DNA from: Hibiscus mutabilis
Lineage: Eukaryota > Streptophyta > Magnoliopsida > Malvales > Malvaceae
Assembly (NCBI GenBank): GCA_019671005.1
Contig: CM033721.1
Coordinates: 53,140,364-53,204,363 of the forward strand
Reading direction: 5' to 3'
DNA: 64,000 nucleotides
The position numbers were made by a program, and so were the translations under genes. Shown one piece after another: positions 42,638-55,623 of the stretch (its first letter is position 1; each line of letters starts with the position of its first letter). The notes under the pieces are model-generated. The model searched no databases and was not told where the DNA came from. It saw only the letters and a list, made by a program, of their open reading frames with translations.

Positions 42638-45273
42638 TGATAGAGTAGCGCAAATTCGAATAAAGAGAAAAACAAAACAAACCAAAATAAAGAACAAATC
42701 TAAAAATTCAGATTTGCTTATGGTGGTGGCGTCAATGGAGGAAGCTTGAATATGTGGAGATGGCGTGATGAATTGATAGTTGTTGTTTTGTCCTCGGCAC
42801 CCTCTTAGACGCAATTATCTAAGCAAGCAACCTCAAGCGGTTCTAACCCACCCTCCTAGATGCAATTACCTAGGCAAGCAAGAGTGTGAAGATGATCTCC
42901 CTCACAAAAACTCGATGATCTTATGTTGAAGATGGCTTCTAGACAAGTTTACCGAACACTTGCAAACTCAAAGAATACTAAAATCTCCAAAGAGAACTTT
43001 TTATTAATCAATGAAATCTGAATTACAATGTGGGTGAAGCCTCCTTTATATAGGCCATGGAGAAGTTTTAATCCTACTAAACTTAGGAATTAAATACAAT
43101 AAATAAATGCTAAAATCTAATCTCCTAATTAGATAAGTAACTTCTAATAATAAATAAATGCTAAAAATAAAATCCTAATTAAATAAATCTGATCCTAATA
43201 GATATTGCAGAATCCTATGTTGATTTAAATTACAAATAATCAAATAAAATCTTGAAAATTCGTAATTATCCAAAAATCCCGTATTAATCCCGTATAGGAA
43301 TTTCTGCATGCGCTGTCTTCGCTAAAATAGACGTATCTTGAGATCCAAATGTTCAAATTAGGCATTTCAAGATGCGTTAGAAAGCTAATTTGTAGCCGGA
43401 CAAGTTTTAAGAAGACATGTTGACCCATAAATGCTTGGATCCCATCCAAAAAAGCTTCCCAAGTTTACTGATGTTTCTGACTTGCAAAGCAGTTTCAACT
43501 TCTTTTCCAAGATGATTATTTTGACCCCTCTCATGCTCGTATCATTCCCCCACTCCTAAAAAAGATTCGCCCTCGAATCTGGATTGGTAAATGGAGGAAG
43601 TTCATCAAAGTACCATAGAAGAGAAGACGTCATGAAGGATCCTTTTGCAGAGTCTCTTTTTGCAATGTAATTTACAAGTTCCTTCTCATTGGGATCATTA
43701 CGATTGTTCTTTTGGTCGCAAAGTAACTCAATCTCATCTTCAAAATTATTATTAATGCTAAAAGAGGAATAAGCATAAATAGAATTCTGAAAACATTCAA
43801 TGATACCTTTTGATTGTAAGGTACCTTCTTCGGTGTTTTCGTTTGATGATCATCTTGAATCGGAATAGTAGGTTCGTCATTGGAAACAAACACACTACTT
43901 ATAATTTCTTCCTCATCAATAGGCAAGGTTAAACTCTCGATGGTATCGTCTTCCTCATGTTCTTTAGAAGAACAAATTTCTTTATCATGCTCCGGATCAC
44001 GGATTTCAATATCATTAGAAGACATGAATTCAGACAACATATCTCTCAAAAATTTTTCTTGAAAATAAAACTTATCTGGACAATCATACCCTGAATGATC
44101 TAGTCGATAACAATAATGACATCGAGTCCCCAAAAGGGTAAAATCCAATACGTTGCTCAATGACATCCTCAAGAATGACCTGAATCTGATACCAAATGAT
44201 AGAGTAGCGCAATCTTGGATTTGGAAGTCTTCAATCAAGTTGTTGAAGAACTAGGAGCTCTAGACTCAATCAAGGAAGTTTGGGCAGATCTAAAAATTCA
44301 AGAGAAAAGAGAAGGGATTTTCTTAAAATTTTCAGATTCAAGGCTGGAAATTTAATGAAAGAAAGATAAGATGAAGGATTATATGATAAGAAATAAGAAT
44401 ATAAAAAGAAGATTAAAAAAGATTGAGAAAGAGATAAGTAAAACAAATCTGAAAATTCCAGCTTTGTTTATGGAATTACGGAAGATGGAGTGAAGGTTGA
44501 AGATGAAGATGGCTTGTGAAATTGTTGATGTTGTTTTGTCCTCGGCACCCTCTTAGACTCAATTATCTAAGCAAGCAACCTCAAGCGGCTCTAACCCACC
44601 CTCTTAGACGCGATTATCTAGGCAAGCAAGAGTGTGAAGATGATCTCCCTCACAAGAACTCGTCGAACTTATGTTGAAGAAGACTTCAAAGGCACAAGTA
44701 ATCATCACTTGCAAAAGCAAACTCACTAAATATTTCCAAAGAGAACTTTTTATTAATCAATGAAATCTGAATTACAATGTGGGTGAAGCTTCCTTCATAT
44801 AGGCCATGGAGAAGTTTTAATCCTACTAAACTTAGGAATTAAATACAATAAATAAATGCTAAAATCTAATCTCCGAATTAGATAAATAACTTCTAATAAT
44901 AAATAAATGCTAAAAATAAAATTCTAATTAAATAAATCTGATCCTAATAGATATTGCAGAATCCTATGTTGATTTAAATTACAAATAATCAAATAAAATC
45001 TTGAAAATTCGTAATTATCCAAAAATCCCGTATTAATCCCATATATCTTCGCTAAAATAGACGTATCTTGAGATCCAGATGTCCGATTGAGGCATTTCAA
45101 GATGCGTTAGAAAGCTAATTTGCATCCGGACAAGTTTTAAGAGATATGTTGACCCATAAATGCCTGGATCCCATCCAAAAATGCTTCGCAATTTGACTGA
45201 TGTTTCTGACTTGCAAAGCAGTTTCAACTTTTTTTCCAAGATGATTATTTTGACCCCTCTCATGCTCGTATCA
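42638..45273 (-). mobile_element. Family F copy 3 (F3): zinc-knuckle cargo, mismatched LTR subtypes
   Basis: 2636 bp with perfect TTCAG duplications (42633-42637, 45274-45278) in Gypsy-1 integrase. The 3' LTR is 42638-43544, the internal region 43545-44196 (652 bp), and the 5' LTR 44197-45273. The primer site (reversed TCTGATACCAAA) lies at 44185-44196 and the reversed purine tract TTCCCCCACTCC at 43545. The left LTR is subtype s1 throughout. The right LTR is s2 in its U5/R part and s1 in its U3 part, switching near 44735. Confidence 0.88.
43545..44196 (-). pseudogene. F3 zinc-knuckle protein
   Basis: The minus-strand open frame 43672-44238 starts inside the 5' LTR, so the natural start is uncertain. 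Soon after the primer site it encodes CHYCYRLDHSGYDC (C-X2-C-X4-H-X4-C), a gag-type zinc knuckle that would bind RNA. An acidic stretch follows (DIEIRDPEHDKEICSSKEHE, IPIQDDHQTKTPKKVP), with no similarity that I recognise. A shifted frame ends DELPPFTNPDSRANLF, a stop, EWGND, the F-family tail, at the purine tract. Neither the F1 protease nor the F2 capsid is present. Confidence 0.65.
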
Positions 45274-45830
45274 TTCAGGAAGCTGAAGAACAGGTTACCA
45301 TCATCTATGACCGTTTGAAAGCCACCTTTGACTAACAAAAGGCCTATGCTGACCTCAAATGTAAAGATATACAGTTTGATGTTGGTGAGAAAGCATTCTT
45401 GAAAGTTTCCCCATGGAAGAAGATTCTCCGATTTAGCAAGAAGGGAAGTTGAGTCCTCGGTTCATCGTACCCTTCGAGGCAATTGAAAGAATTGGCCCTG
45501 TAGCTTACCGACTAGCCTTGCCCCAAGAATTGAACAAGATCCATGATGTGTTCCATGTATCGATGCTTTAGAAATATAGATCTGATCCATCACATGTTCT
45601 AGAGTCTGAATATGTAAAACTTCAAAATCCAATTTAACGTATGAAGAGGAACCTGTGCAAATATTGGCAAGGGAAGTCAAAAGGCTTCAAAAATAAAAAA
45701 AAAATCCGTTAGTTTAAGTACTATGGAGGAATCACAAGGTAGAAGAAGCTACATGGGAACTAGAGGAAAGGATGAGAAGTCAATACTCGCATCTCATTGA
45801 TTCGAGTAAAAATTCGAGGATGACTTTCTT
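45274..45830 (+). pseudogene. pol: Gypsy-1 integrase C-terminus and chromodomain-like end
   Basis: It resumes after F3: EEQVTIIYDRLKATFD, a stop, QKAYADLKCKDIQFDVGEK, FLKVSPWKKILRF, then shifted IERIGPVAYRLALPQELNK, IHDVFHVSML, and VLWRNHKVEEATWELEE, the chromodomain-type C-terminus of Tekay-like elements, thought to guide insertion toward marked chromatin. Frames shift and stops occur (45335, near 45570). ORF 45462-45680 (minus) is a shadow. Confidence 0.88.
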
Positions 45831-45842
45831 TAGGGGGAGAGT
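45830..45842 (+). promoter_or_regulatory. Gypsy-1 polypurine tract
   Basis: TTAGGGGGAGAGT directly before the LTR start TGTAACATCCC at 45843, the usual arrangement of plant chromoviruses. Confidence 0.85.
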
Positions 45843-45968
45843 TGTAACATCCCAAAATCGGGCCTAGCCAAAATTTGATTCCAGTGACCAAAACTTTCGC
45901 ATCAGAAAGTAAAAATTTAAGAGTTGACCTTTGATCAAGTGGTATATTATTAGTTTATTGAATGCTAA

Positions 45969-48900
45969 TGATACATGCATGAGCAGGGTTAAATTACTCA
46001 TATTGGACAAGAATCTGAATTTGTTCAATGCAAACAATAATGGCCAAAACAATGCACGCATAGGAGGTCAAAAACGATGCATCTTGGACAAGAAACTGAA
46101 TCTGTTTGTGAAGTCTGGAAAGTCAGCTAAATTGCGACGAGTTTTCGGATGGGATCCAGGCATTTCTGGGTTGAGTTGTCTCCTAACAAATTGTCCGTCA
46201 TTCAGTTACCTTTCCAACGCATCTTGAAACGCGTCAATCGGACATCGGGAACTCAAGATACGTCCAATTTACTGAAGATTGCGTATGCAGAAAACTGGAT
46301 ACGGGATTATTACGGGATTTTGTAAAATTCAGCCCAAAAGCTAACATATAAGGCTTTGGACGAATTAAACTTAGCCCAATATATTTATTATGATTTAAAT
46401 TGATGTTTTTAGAGTTTTATATAGTTTAGGAACCAGCCACCCAGCCCTTATCAGCTTATCACTTGCCTTATCACTCTATTCCTTGCCACACAAGCACAAG
46501 GAGTTTAAAGGCTGTTATTTTATTATTATTTTAATTAGACTAGGTTTTCCTCGTTTTAGTAGAAGTTAAATTACTTTGTCTATCCTTCACCTATAAAAGG
46601 ATGAAGCCTCCATCATTGTAAGACAAATTTTCTTTGATTTATGAAATATTTAGTGAGTTTATTTTTGCAAGTGCTGATTACTTGTGCCTTCGAAGTCTTC
46701 TTCAACATAAGTTCGACGAGTTCTTGTGAGGGAGATCATCTTGACACTCTTGCTTGCCTAGATAATCGCGTCTAGGAGGGTGGGTTAGAGCCGCTTGAGG
46801 TTGCTTGCTTAGATAATTGAGTCTAAGAGGGTGCCGAGGACAAAACAACATCAACAATTCGCAAGCCATCTTCATCTTCAACCTTCACACCATCTTCCAT
46901 AATTCCATAAACAAAGCTGGAATTTTCAGATTTGTTTTACCTATCTTCTTCTTAATCTTTTCTCATCTTTTTATTTATATTCTTATTTCTTATCATCTAA
47001 TCCTTCATCTCGTCTTTCTTTCTTTAAATTTCCAGCCTTGAATCTGAAAAAATTCAAGAAAATCCCTTCTCTTTTCTCTTGAATTTTCAGATCTGCCCAA
47101 ACTTCCTTGATTGAGTCTAGAGCTCCTAGTTCTTGCAACAACTTGATTGAAGGCTTCCAAATCCAAGAAAGCCCTAGGTTTGCTTCCAAGCCATCAAATT
47201 GAAGGTTACCACGTGCCAAATCATACTCTATCATTTGGTATCAGATTTGGGACGATTCTTGACAAGAATTTTGGCGTTTTTGGGTGAAAAACTCGAAAAT
47301 TAGGGAAAATTCGTCAAATTCAAACGAGCGGATTTTGAGCTGAAAATTTCCAGATCAGATCTAAACCTTTGGAGGAGTCACCACATAAAATTTTAGAATT
47401 TTTTGACATCGGGAACACCTCGAACGAAGTAGATCAAGTTGCTGCAAAATTCTAGGGTTTTCGGGGTTTTTCTAATTTTCTTTCATTCTTAGCCATTAGT
47501 TTTCGTTTGTTTTAGCTTTTATTGCTTCTTACACATCTTCTAACACCTTCTTGTTTCCTTTGTGTTAGTAGGACTAAAAGTTGCATACTCTTCTTTCTCC
47601 TTGCAACTATAATTCTATTGGTGTCTAACCTTTTCTTTGGATTCTTAAAGCAATTAGGATGTTTTATTCTCTTTTCAACACGCGTTATCGTATACCAATA
47701 AATATTTTTCGGTCACGATGTAGGATACAAGGTAATCTATGTTCTTTAATTATTGATGGTGACAGTCGTGTAAACTTAGTGAGCAGCTTCATTGTTGATG
47801 CAATCGATCTCCCATGCCAAGAACACCCTAAGCCGTATCATCTTCAAGGGTTTAATAGCGGACCGGATATGAAGGTAACCAGACATTGTTTAATCTCTTT
47901 TACTCTTGGAAGCCATTGTGATGATGTGTGGTGTGACGTGGTTCCTATGGAAGTCACCCACTTGCTATTAGGAAGACCTTGGATAAATGGTCATGGCGCT
48001 GTCCATCGAATCAATACAAATGGATACTCGGTTGTGCACCATGGCCAGAAGCTCTCGTTTGCTACAATAAAGCCGGAAAAAGTAGATGAAAAAATAGCGA
48101 AAGCAAAAAAAACAGTGTGAGAGGATAAAACGAAAAAGATTGGAAGCACAAAAGGCTGAATCAATTGACAACACGAATGCAACCGACCACGAAGACATCC
48201 CAAAACCAGAAGGTACACATGATTCTCTTCCTACTTCTACTTCTAGCATTTGTGCAAATGTTGATATTGGAGAAGAACCATCTCCCAAACAAAAGGATAG
48301 TGATAGTGAACACATTAGACAAGATGACAATGCTTCTAATCCCTCATGTGAAGTAGGTCCACTTGGTATTCTCTCATCACCTCCCCACGAAGAAAGTAAG
48401 TGTAATTCTAACCCTTCATTTGATTATTGTCCTATCATTCCGTTAGAAATACTTTCTCCTCTACAGAAATTGTACATTGATGATAAATTTTGTGAGAGGG
48501 ATATGAGATGTGAGATACAAAAGACTGAGAGTAAAGAGCTCGAGAGTGAAAAAAGTCAAATTAATGGCCCAAATTTGGTGAGTGAAAATACATATGAGGT
48601 AAAAGTCACACAAAACCCAAAAGAAAAAGACAAGAAAAAGAATGCGACGAGTGATTTTGTTTTGACTAATCATTACAAATGTTCGAGTAGTGTTATCTTA
48701 TCTTTTCAGGATTTTGTTGAACCATTGAGAGGAGCTCAATTAGATCACTCCACATACAACAAAGAAGCCTTTTCAATTGAAGTTGATGATTGTTCTCTCA
48801 TTGCCGATTTAGATTCGAGGACGAATCCTTTTGAGGAGTGGGGGAATGATACATGCATGAGCAGGTTAAATTACTCATATTGGACAAGAAGCTGAATTTG

Positions 48901-50058
48901 TTCGATGCAAACAATAATGGCCAAAACAATGCACGCATAGGAGGTCAAAAACGATGCATCTTGGACAAGAAACTGAATCTGTTTGTGAAGTCTGGAAAGT
49001 CAGCTAAATTGCGACGAGTTTTCGGATGGGATCCAGGCATTTCTGGGTTGAGTTGTCTACTAACAAATTGTCCGTCATTCAGTTACCTTTCCAACGCATC
49101 TTTAAACGTGTCAATCGGACATCGGGAACTCAAGATACGTCCAATTTACTGAAGATTGCGCATGCAGAAAACTGGATACGGGATTATTACGGGATTTTGT
49201 AAAATTCAGCCCAAAAGCTAACATAGTTTTGGACGAATTAAACTTAGCCCAATATATTTATTATGATTTAAATTGATGTTTTTAGGGTTTTATATAGTTT
49301 AGGAACCAGCCACCCAGCCCTTATCAGCTTATCACTTGCCTTATCACTCTATTCCTTGCCACACAAGCAAAAGGAGTTTAAAGGCTGTTATTTTATTATT
49401 ATTTTTAATTAGACTAGGTTTTCCTCGTTTTAGTAGAAGTTAAATTACTTTATCTATCCTTCACCTATAAAAGGATGAAGCCTCCATCATTGTAAGACAG
49501 ATTTTCATTGATTTATGAAATATTTAGTGAGTTTGTTTTAGCAAGTGCTGATTACTTGTGCCTTCGAAGTCTTCTTCAACATAAGTTCGATGAGTTCTTG
49601 TGAGGGAGATCATCTTCACACTCTTGATTGCCTAGATAATCGCGTCTAGGAGGGTGGGTTAGAGCCGCTTGAGATTTCTTGCTTAGATAATTGAGTCTAA
49701 GAGGGTGCCGAAGATAAAACAACATCAACAATTCGCAAGCCATCTTCATCTTCAACCTTCACACCATCTTCCATAATTCCATAAACAAAGCTGGAATTTT
49801 CAGATTTGTTTTACCTATCTTCTTCTTAATCTTTTCTCATCTTTTTATTTATATTCTTATTTCTTATCATCTAATCCTTCATCTCGTCTTTCTTTCTTTA
49901 AATTTCCAGCCTTGAATCTGAAAAAATACAAGAAAATCCCTTCTCTTTTCTCTTGAATTTTCAGATCTGCCCAAACTTTCTTGATTGAGTCTAGAGCTCC
50001 TAGTTCTTGCAACAACTTGATTGAAGGCTTCCAAATCCAAGATTGCGCTACTCTATCA
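45969..50058 (+). mobile_element. Family F copy 4 (F4): protease-like cargo, subtype s2
   Basis: 5' LTR 45969-47233 (1265 bp), primer site at 47236, internal to 48846, 3' LTR 48847-50058 (1212 bp). It is flanked by GCTAA (45964-45968) and CCTAA (50059-50063), one mismatch. TATAAAAG near 46592 and hairpins at 46757-46776 and 46808-46827 lie in the 5' LTR. The 5' LTR has about 54 bp of extra text near 47170-47225 that the 3' LTR lacks. Confidence 0.88.
47659..48846 (+). pseudogene. F4 protease-like protein and acidic tail, broken by one frameshift
   Basis: 153 codons from 47659 match F1 (IIDGDSRVN, HLLLGRPWINGHGAVHRI), then one extra A in the run at 48107-48114 (eight A against seven in F1) ends the frame with a stop near 48120. 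The second frame (48140-48895) carries the tail: EAQKAESIDNTNATDHEDIP, the SSPPHEESKCN region, and DLDSRTNPFEEWGND. It then crosses the purine tract into the 3' LTR. Restriction of the damage to one run suggests recent loss. Confidence 0.8.
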
Positions 50059-52022
50059 CCTAATTAAGCATTGATACTATTAAGGACCATATTGCAAACT
50101 TTGAAACATAGTGTAGTGACGAAATTAGGAGAATTGGAAGTTGGGGTGGCAAAGGCATAGACAATCGAGAGTTTAGGGACTAATCTTGCGAATAGGCCCT
50201 CCCTAAGCCTAATCACCACATATGTGGGATTACGATATTGTGTTCCTTCAATTGAAGGAAATCTCAATTGGAAACAGAAGTAAAAAGGAAAGGAAAGAAG
50301 CTTACACGGTAATTGATAAACAAGCACCTCCCCACTTCTTCTTCCACCTCTAAGCAAGCACCTCCATTAGAGAGTGAACCAAGCTTTGATTTCCTTAAGT
50401 CCCTCGGTCATAGGTTGTATTTATCCATTGGTTAAGCATTTACCCCCAATTAGATTGTTGATTCCATAACAATAACTATGTTTAATTTCAAGTTTAAGGA
50501 TCCATGAACCCTAGAAATTCTCTAGGGATGATATAGCTTATTTGATATTGTTTTCTTAGCTAACGAATTGCTATGAGTCTACTATGGATCTTGAAATTCT
50601 TGTAATTTCAATTCTATGTAGTTCAAGATAATCAAGGTGAAGAATCACCAAATCCTCCTAATTCCACCAAGCCCAAGAACAAGAGAGTTGTCATCCGAGA
50701 GCCTTGAAAGCCTCAGAATCATCGGTGAGTGTAGTCGGAGTCAAGGGATCCAAATTTATTGGTATTGAATTATTACATCATCGTCATTGACCAAGGTATG
50801 TTTGCATTGAAACCTCATGAGATGTGCTATCGGTAAGTTTGGTAAGCTCATTACATCACTAAGTCGTTTATTGAATCTTCATATGATCATTGATATAATT
50901 AAGTATTGAAAGAGGCTTTAATGAATATGCTATGTGATTATTGTTGTTGTTACCGTATTGATATTGCTACCGTTATTGTTATCACTATAGTTGTTGGCAT
51001 TGTAAGTATTGAAATCCTTGGATAAGAATGAACATGGGATACAATTGGCATGCCATAGAATTCATGAGATCATTGGTAAGGAGTGGGTTACGGTTCTTGA
51101 GCTAAGGCTCTCATTGGCGATGTTGGCGGGATGTGATAGTGTTGGTCTTATTGGCGATGTTGGATGGGAATTCGCATATCCATATTACATGTCGATCGAA
51201 GGAAAAATATGTGAATAAGTATTGCAAGTATTGTTAAAATGTGATTTGAGATGCATTTACATCGATACACATGCTATTATTTCCATTGATGTTCATTTTA
51301 TTGTTTATAACTACCTCACTAGGCTAAGTAAGCCTAATGCATCTTATTTCCATGCATTTTCAGGTTAAAGCATAGTTGGGTCAAGGATCAGAGCAAGGAG
51401 CATTTTTGAAACAAGTCACAACCCTCTATGCAATATTAATCTAGTCCTTGAACTCCTAAAATGGTGGCGTAGGTCCTAGACAAGTTGGTTTTGTCCCATT
51501 TTGTACATAAATGTGGTCCACTATGGTAAAAGGACTAAAATGCTCATTTTGGTCATGTTAGTATTTTAGTTAAAAGTACCAAATATGCATATTCGGCCTA
51601 AATAGTAAAAACATGGTAAATGGATTCATTTGATCATGAAACTTTACATGCCAAAAGATTTTAGTGTTTAAAAGTTGCTAGTAAAAATTCATTGTATTTG
51701 GACATCATTCGATAGGTTAAATAGATTAAAAACTATAAGAAATATGTCATTATAGTGCAGGGCATATCGATAAAGGTCAAGCTGTATCGATACAGCCTTG
51801 CATATTTGGCCTGGGAAAGCATGAGTTAATCATAGCGTATCGATACAGGCTGAAGTGTATCGATACAAGTTTTGGCAGTAGGGTTGGTGGATTTAAATGT
51901 AATGATACGACCTTGGGGTGTATCGAAACGGGCCATGGTCAAAGTCAACGTTAGTTAACCCGTATCGATACAGGTCAAGCTGTACCGATACAAGTTCTTG
52001 AATTTTTGGGAATTAGGTCCTC

Positions 52023-55000
52023 TGATAGAGTAGCGCAATCTTGGATTTGGAAGCCTTCAATCAAGTTGTTGCAAGAACTAGGAGCTCTAGACTCAATCAA
52101 GGAAGTTTGGGCAGATATGAAAATTCAAGAGAAAAGAGAAGGGATTTTCTTGAATTTTTCAGATTCAAGGCTGGAAATTTAAAGAAAAAAAGACGAGATG
52201 AAGGATTAGATGATAAGAAATAAGAATATAAATAAAAAGATGAGAAAAGATTAAGAAGAAGATAGGTAAAACAAATCTGGAAATTCCAGCTTTGTTTATG
52301 GAATTATGGAAGATGGTGTGAAGGTTGAAGATGAAGATGGCTTGTGAATTGTTGTTGTTGTTTTGTCCTCGGCACCCTCTTAGACACAATTATCTAAGCA
52401 AGCAACCTCAAGCGGCTCTAACCCACCCTCCTAGACGCGATTATCTAGGCAAGCAATAGTGTGAAGATGATCTTCCTCACAAGAACTCGTCGAACTTATG
52501 TTGAAGAAGACTTCGAAGGCACAGGTAATCAGCACTTGCAAAAACAAACTCACTAAATATTTCATAAATCAAAGAAAATTTGTCTTACAATGATGGAGGC
52601 TTCATCCTTTTATAGGTGAATTAGCTGACTTTCCAGACTTCACAAACAGATTCAGTTTCTTGTCCAAGATGCATCGTTTTTGACCTCCTATGCGTGCATT
52701 GTTTTGGCCATTATTGTTTGCATCGAACAAATTCAGCTTCTTGTCCAATATGAGTAATTTAACCCTGCTCATGCATGTATCATTCCCCCACTCCTCAAAA
52801 GGATTCGTCCTCGAATCTAAATCGGCAATGAGAGAACAATCATCAACTTCAATTGAAAAGGCTTCTTTGTTGTATATGGAGTGATCTAATTGAGCTCCTC
52901 TCAATGGTTCAACAAAATCCTGAAAAGATAAGATAACACTACTCGAACATTTGTAATGATTAGTCAAAACAAAATCACTCGTTCGCGTTCTTTTTCTTGT
53001 CTTCTTCTTTTTGGGTTTTGTGTGACTTTTACCTCATATGTATTTTCACTCACCAAATTTGGGCCATTGATTTGACTTTTTTCATTCTCGGCCTCTTTAC
53101 TCTCAGTCTTTTGTATCTCACATCTCATATCCCTCTCACAAAATTTATCATCAATGTACAATTTCTGTAGAGGAGAAAGTATTTCTAACGAATGATAGGA
53201 CAATAATCAAATGAAGGGTTAGAATTACACTTACTTTCTTCGTGGGGAGGTGATGAGAGAATACCAAGTGGACCTACTACTTCACATGAGGGATTAGAAG
53301 CATTGTCATCTTGTCTAATGTGTTCACTATCACTATCACTATCCTTTTGTTTGGGAGATGGTTCTTCTCCAATATCAACATTTGCACAAATGCTAGAAGT
53401 AGAAGTAGGAAGAGAATCATGTGTACCTTCTGGTTTTGGGATGTAATCGTGGTCAGTTGCATTCGTGTTGTCAATTGATTCAGCCTTTTGTGCTTCCAAT
53501 CTTTTTCGTTTTATCCTCTCACACTATTTTTTTGCTTTCGCTATTTCTTCATCTACTTTTTTCGGCTCTATTGTAGCAAACGAGAGCTTCTAGCTATGGT
53601 GCACAACCGAGTATCCATTTGTATTGATTCGATGGACAGCGCCACGATCATTTTTCCAAGGTCTTCCTAATAGCAAGTGGGTGACTTCCATAGGAACCAC
53701 GTCACACCACACATCATCACAATAGCTTCCAAGAGTAAAAGAGATTAAACAACGTTTGGTTACCTTCATATCCGGTCCGCTATTAAACCCTTGAAGATGA
53801 TACGGCTTAGGGTGTTCTTGGCATGGTAGATCGAGTGCATCAACAATGAAGCTGCTCACTAAGTTTACACGACTGTCACCATCAATAATTAAAGAACATA
53901 GATTACCTTGTATCCTACATCGTGACCGAAAAATATTTATTGGTATACGATAACGCGTGTGAAAAAAGAGAATAAAACATCCTAATTGCTTTAAGAATCC
54001 AAAGAAAAGGTTAGACACCAATAGAATTATAGTTGCAAGGAGAAAGAAGAGTATGCAACTTTTAGTCCTACTAACACAAAGGAAACAAGAAGGTGTTAGA
54101 AGATGTGTAAGAAGCAATAAAAGCTAAAACAAACGAAAACTAATGGCTAAGAATGAAAGAAAATTAGAAAAACCCCGAAAACCCTAGAATTTTGCAGCAA
54201 CTTGATCTACTTCGTTCGAGGTGTTCCCGATGTCAAAAAATTCTAAAATTTTATGTGGTGACTCCTCCAAAGGTGCAGATCTGATCTGGAAATTTTCAGC
54301 TCAAAATCCGTTCGTTTGAATTTGACGAATTTTCCCTAATTTTCGAGTTTTTCACCCAAAAACGCCAAAATTCTTGTCAAGAATCGTCCCAAATCTGATA
54401 CCAAATGATAGAGTAGCGCAATCTTGGATTTGGAAGCCTTCAATCAAGTTGTTGCAAGAACTAGGAGCTCTAGACTCAATCAAGGAAGTTTGAGCAGATC
54501 TGAAAATTCAAGAGAAAAGAGAAGGGATTTTCTTGAATTTTTCAGATTCAAGGCTGGAAATTTAAAGAAAGAAAGATGAGATGAAGGATTAGATGATAAG
54601 AAATAAGAATATAAATAAAAAGATGAGAAAAGATTAAGAAGAAGATAGGTAAAACAAATCTGGAAATTCCAGCTTTGTTTATGGAATTATGGAAGATGGT
54701 GTGAAGGTTGAAGATGAAGATGGCTTGTGAATTGTTGTTGTTGTTTTGTCCTCGGCACCCTCTTAGACGCAATTATCTAAGCAAGCAACCTCAAGCGGCT
54801 CTAACCCACCCTCCTAGACGCGATTATCTAGGCAAGCAAGAGTGTGAAGATGATCTTCCTCACAAGAACTCGTCGAACTTATGTTGGAGAAGACTTCGAA
54901 GGCACAAGTAATCAGCACTTGCAAAAACAAACTCACTAAATATTTCATAAATCAAAGAAAATCTGTCTTACAATGATGGAGGCTTCATCCTTTTATATAG

Positions 55001-55623
55001 GTGAAGGATAGACAAAGTAATTTAACTTCTACTAAAGCAAGGAAAACCTAATCTAATTAAAAATAATAAAAAAATAACAGCCTTTAAACTCCTTGTGCTT
55101 GTGTGGCAAGGAATAGGATGATAAGGCAAGTGATAAGTTGATAAGAGCTGGGTGGTTGGTTCCTAAAGTATATAAAACCCTAAAAACATCAATTTAAATG
55201 ATAATAAATATATTGGGCTAAGTTTAATTCGTCCAAAGCCTTATATGTTAGCTTTTGGGCTGAATTTTACAAAATCCTGTAATAATCCCGTTTCCAGTTT
55301 TCTGTATGCGCAATCTTCAGTAAATTGGACGTATCTTGAGTTCCCGATGTTCGATTGACGCTTTTCAAGATGCGTTAGAAAGGTAACTGAATGACGGACA
55401 ATTTGTTAGGAGACAACTCAACCCAGAAATGCCTGGATCCCATCCAAAAACTCGTCGCAATTTAGCTGACTTTCCAGACTTCACAAACAGATTCAGTTTC
55501 TTGTCCAAGATGCATCGTTTTTGACCTCCTATGCGTGCATTGTTTTGGCCATTATTGTTTGCATCGAACAAATTCAGCTTCTTGTCCAGTATGAGTAATT
55601 TAACCCTGCTCATGCATGTATCA
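52023..55623 (-). mobile_element. Family F copy 5 (F5): protease-like cargo, subtype s2, deleted 3' LTR
   Basis: It lies between perfect TCCTC copies (52018-52022, 55624-55628). The 5' LTR is 54406-55623 (1218 bp). The 3' LTR is 52023-52782 (760 bp), having lost ~450 bp at 52620, where the promoter-side text jumps to the start of U3. The reversed primer site TCTGATACCAAA lies at 54394-54405. Internal region 52783-54405. Confidence 0.88.
52800..53980 (-). pseudogene. F5 protease-like protein and acidic tail with stops
   Basis: The start equivalent to F1 is at 53980. The open frame 53590-54117 covers IIDGDSRVN, ALDLPCQEHPKPYHLQGF, and HLLLGRPWKNDRGAVHR. A stop replaces the residue before KLS (near 53590), and a second stop (TAG for CAG) falls near 53527 at the codon next to F4's frameshift. 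The acidic tail follows in 53185-53499 and 52964-53203, ending DLDSRTNPFEEWGND near 52790-52830. Confidence 0.8.
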
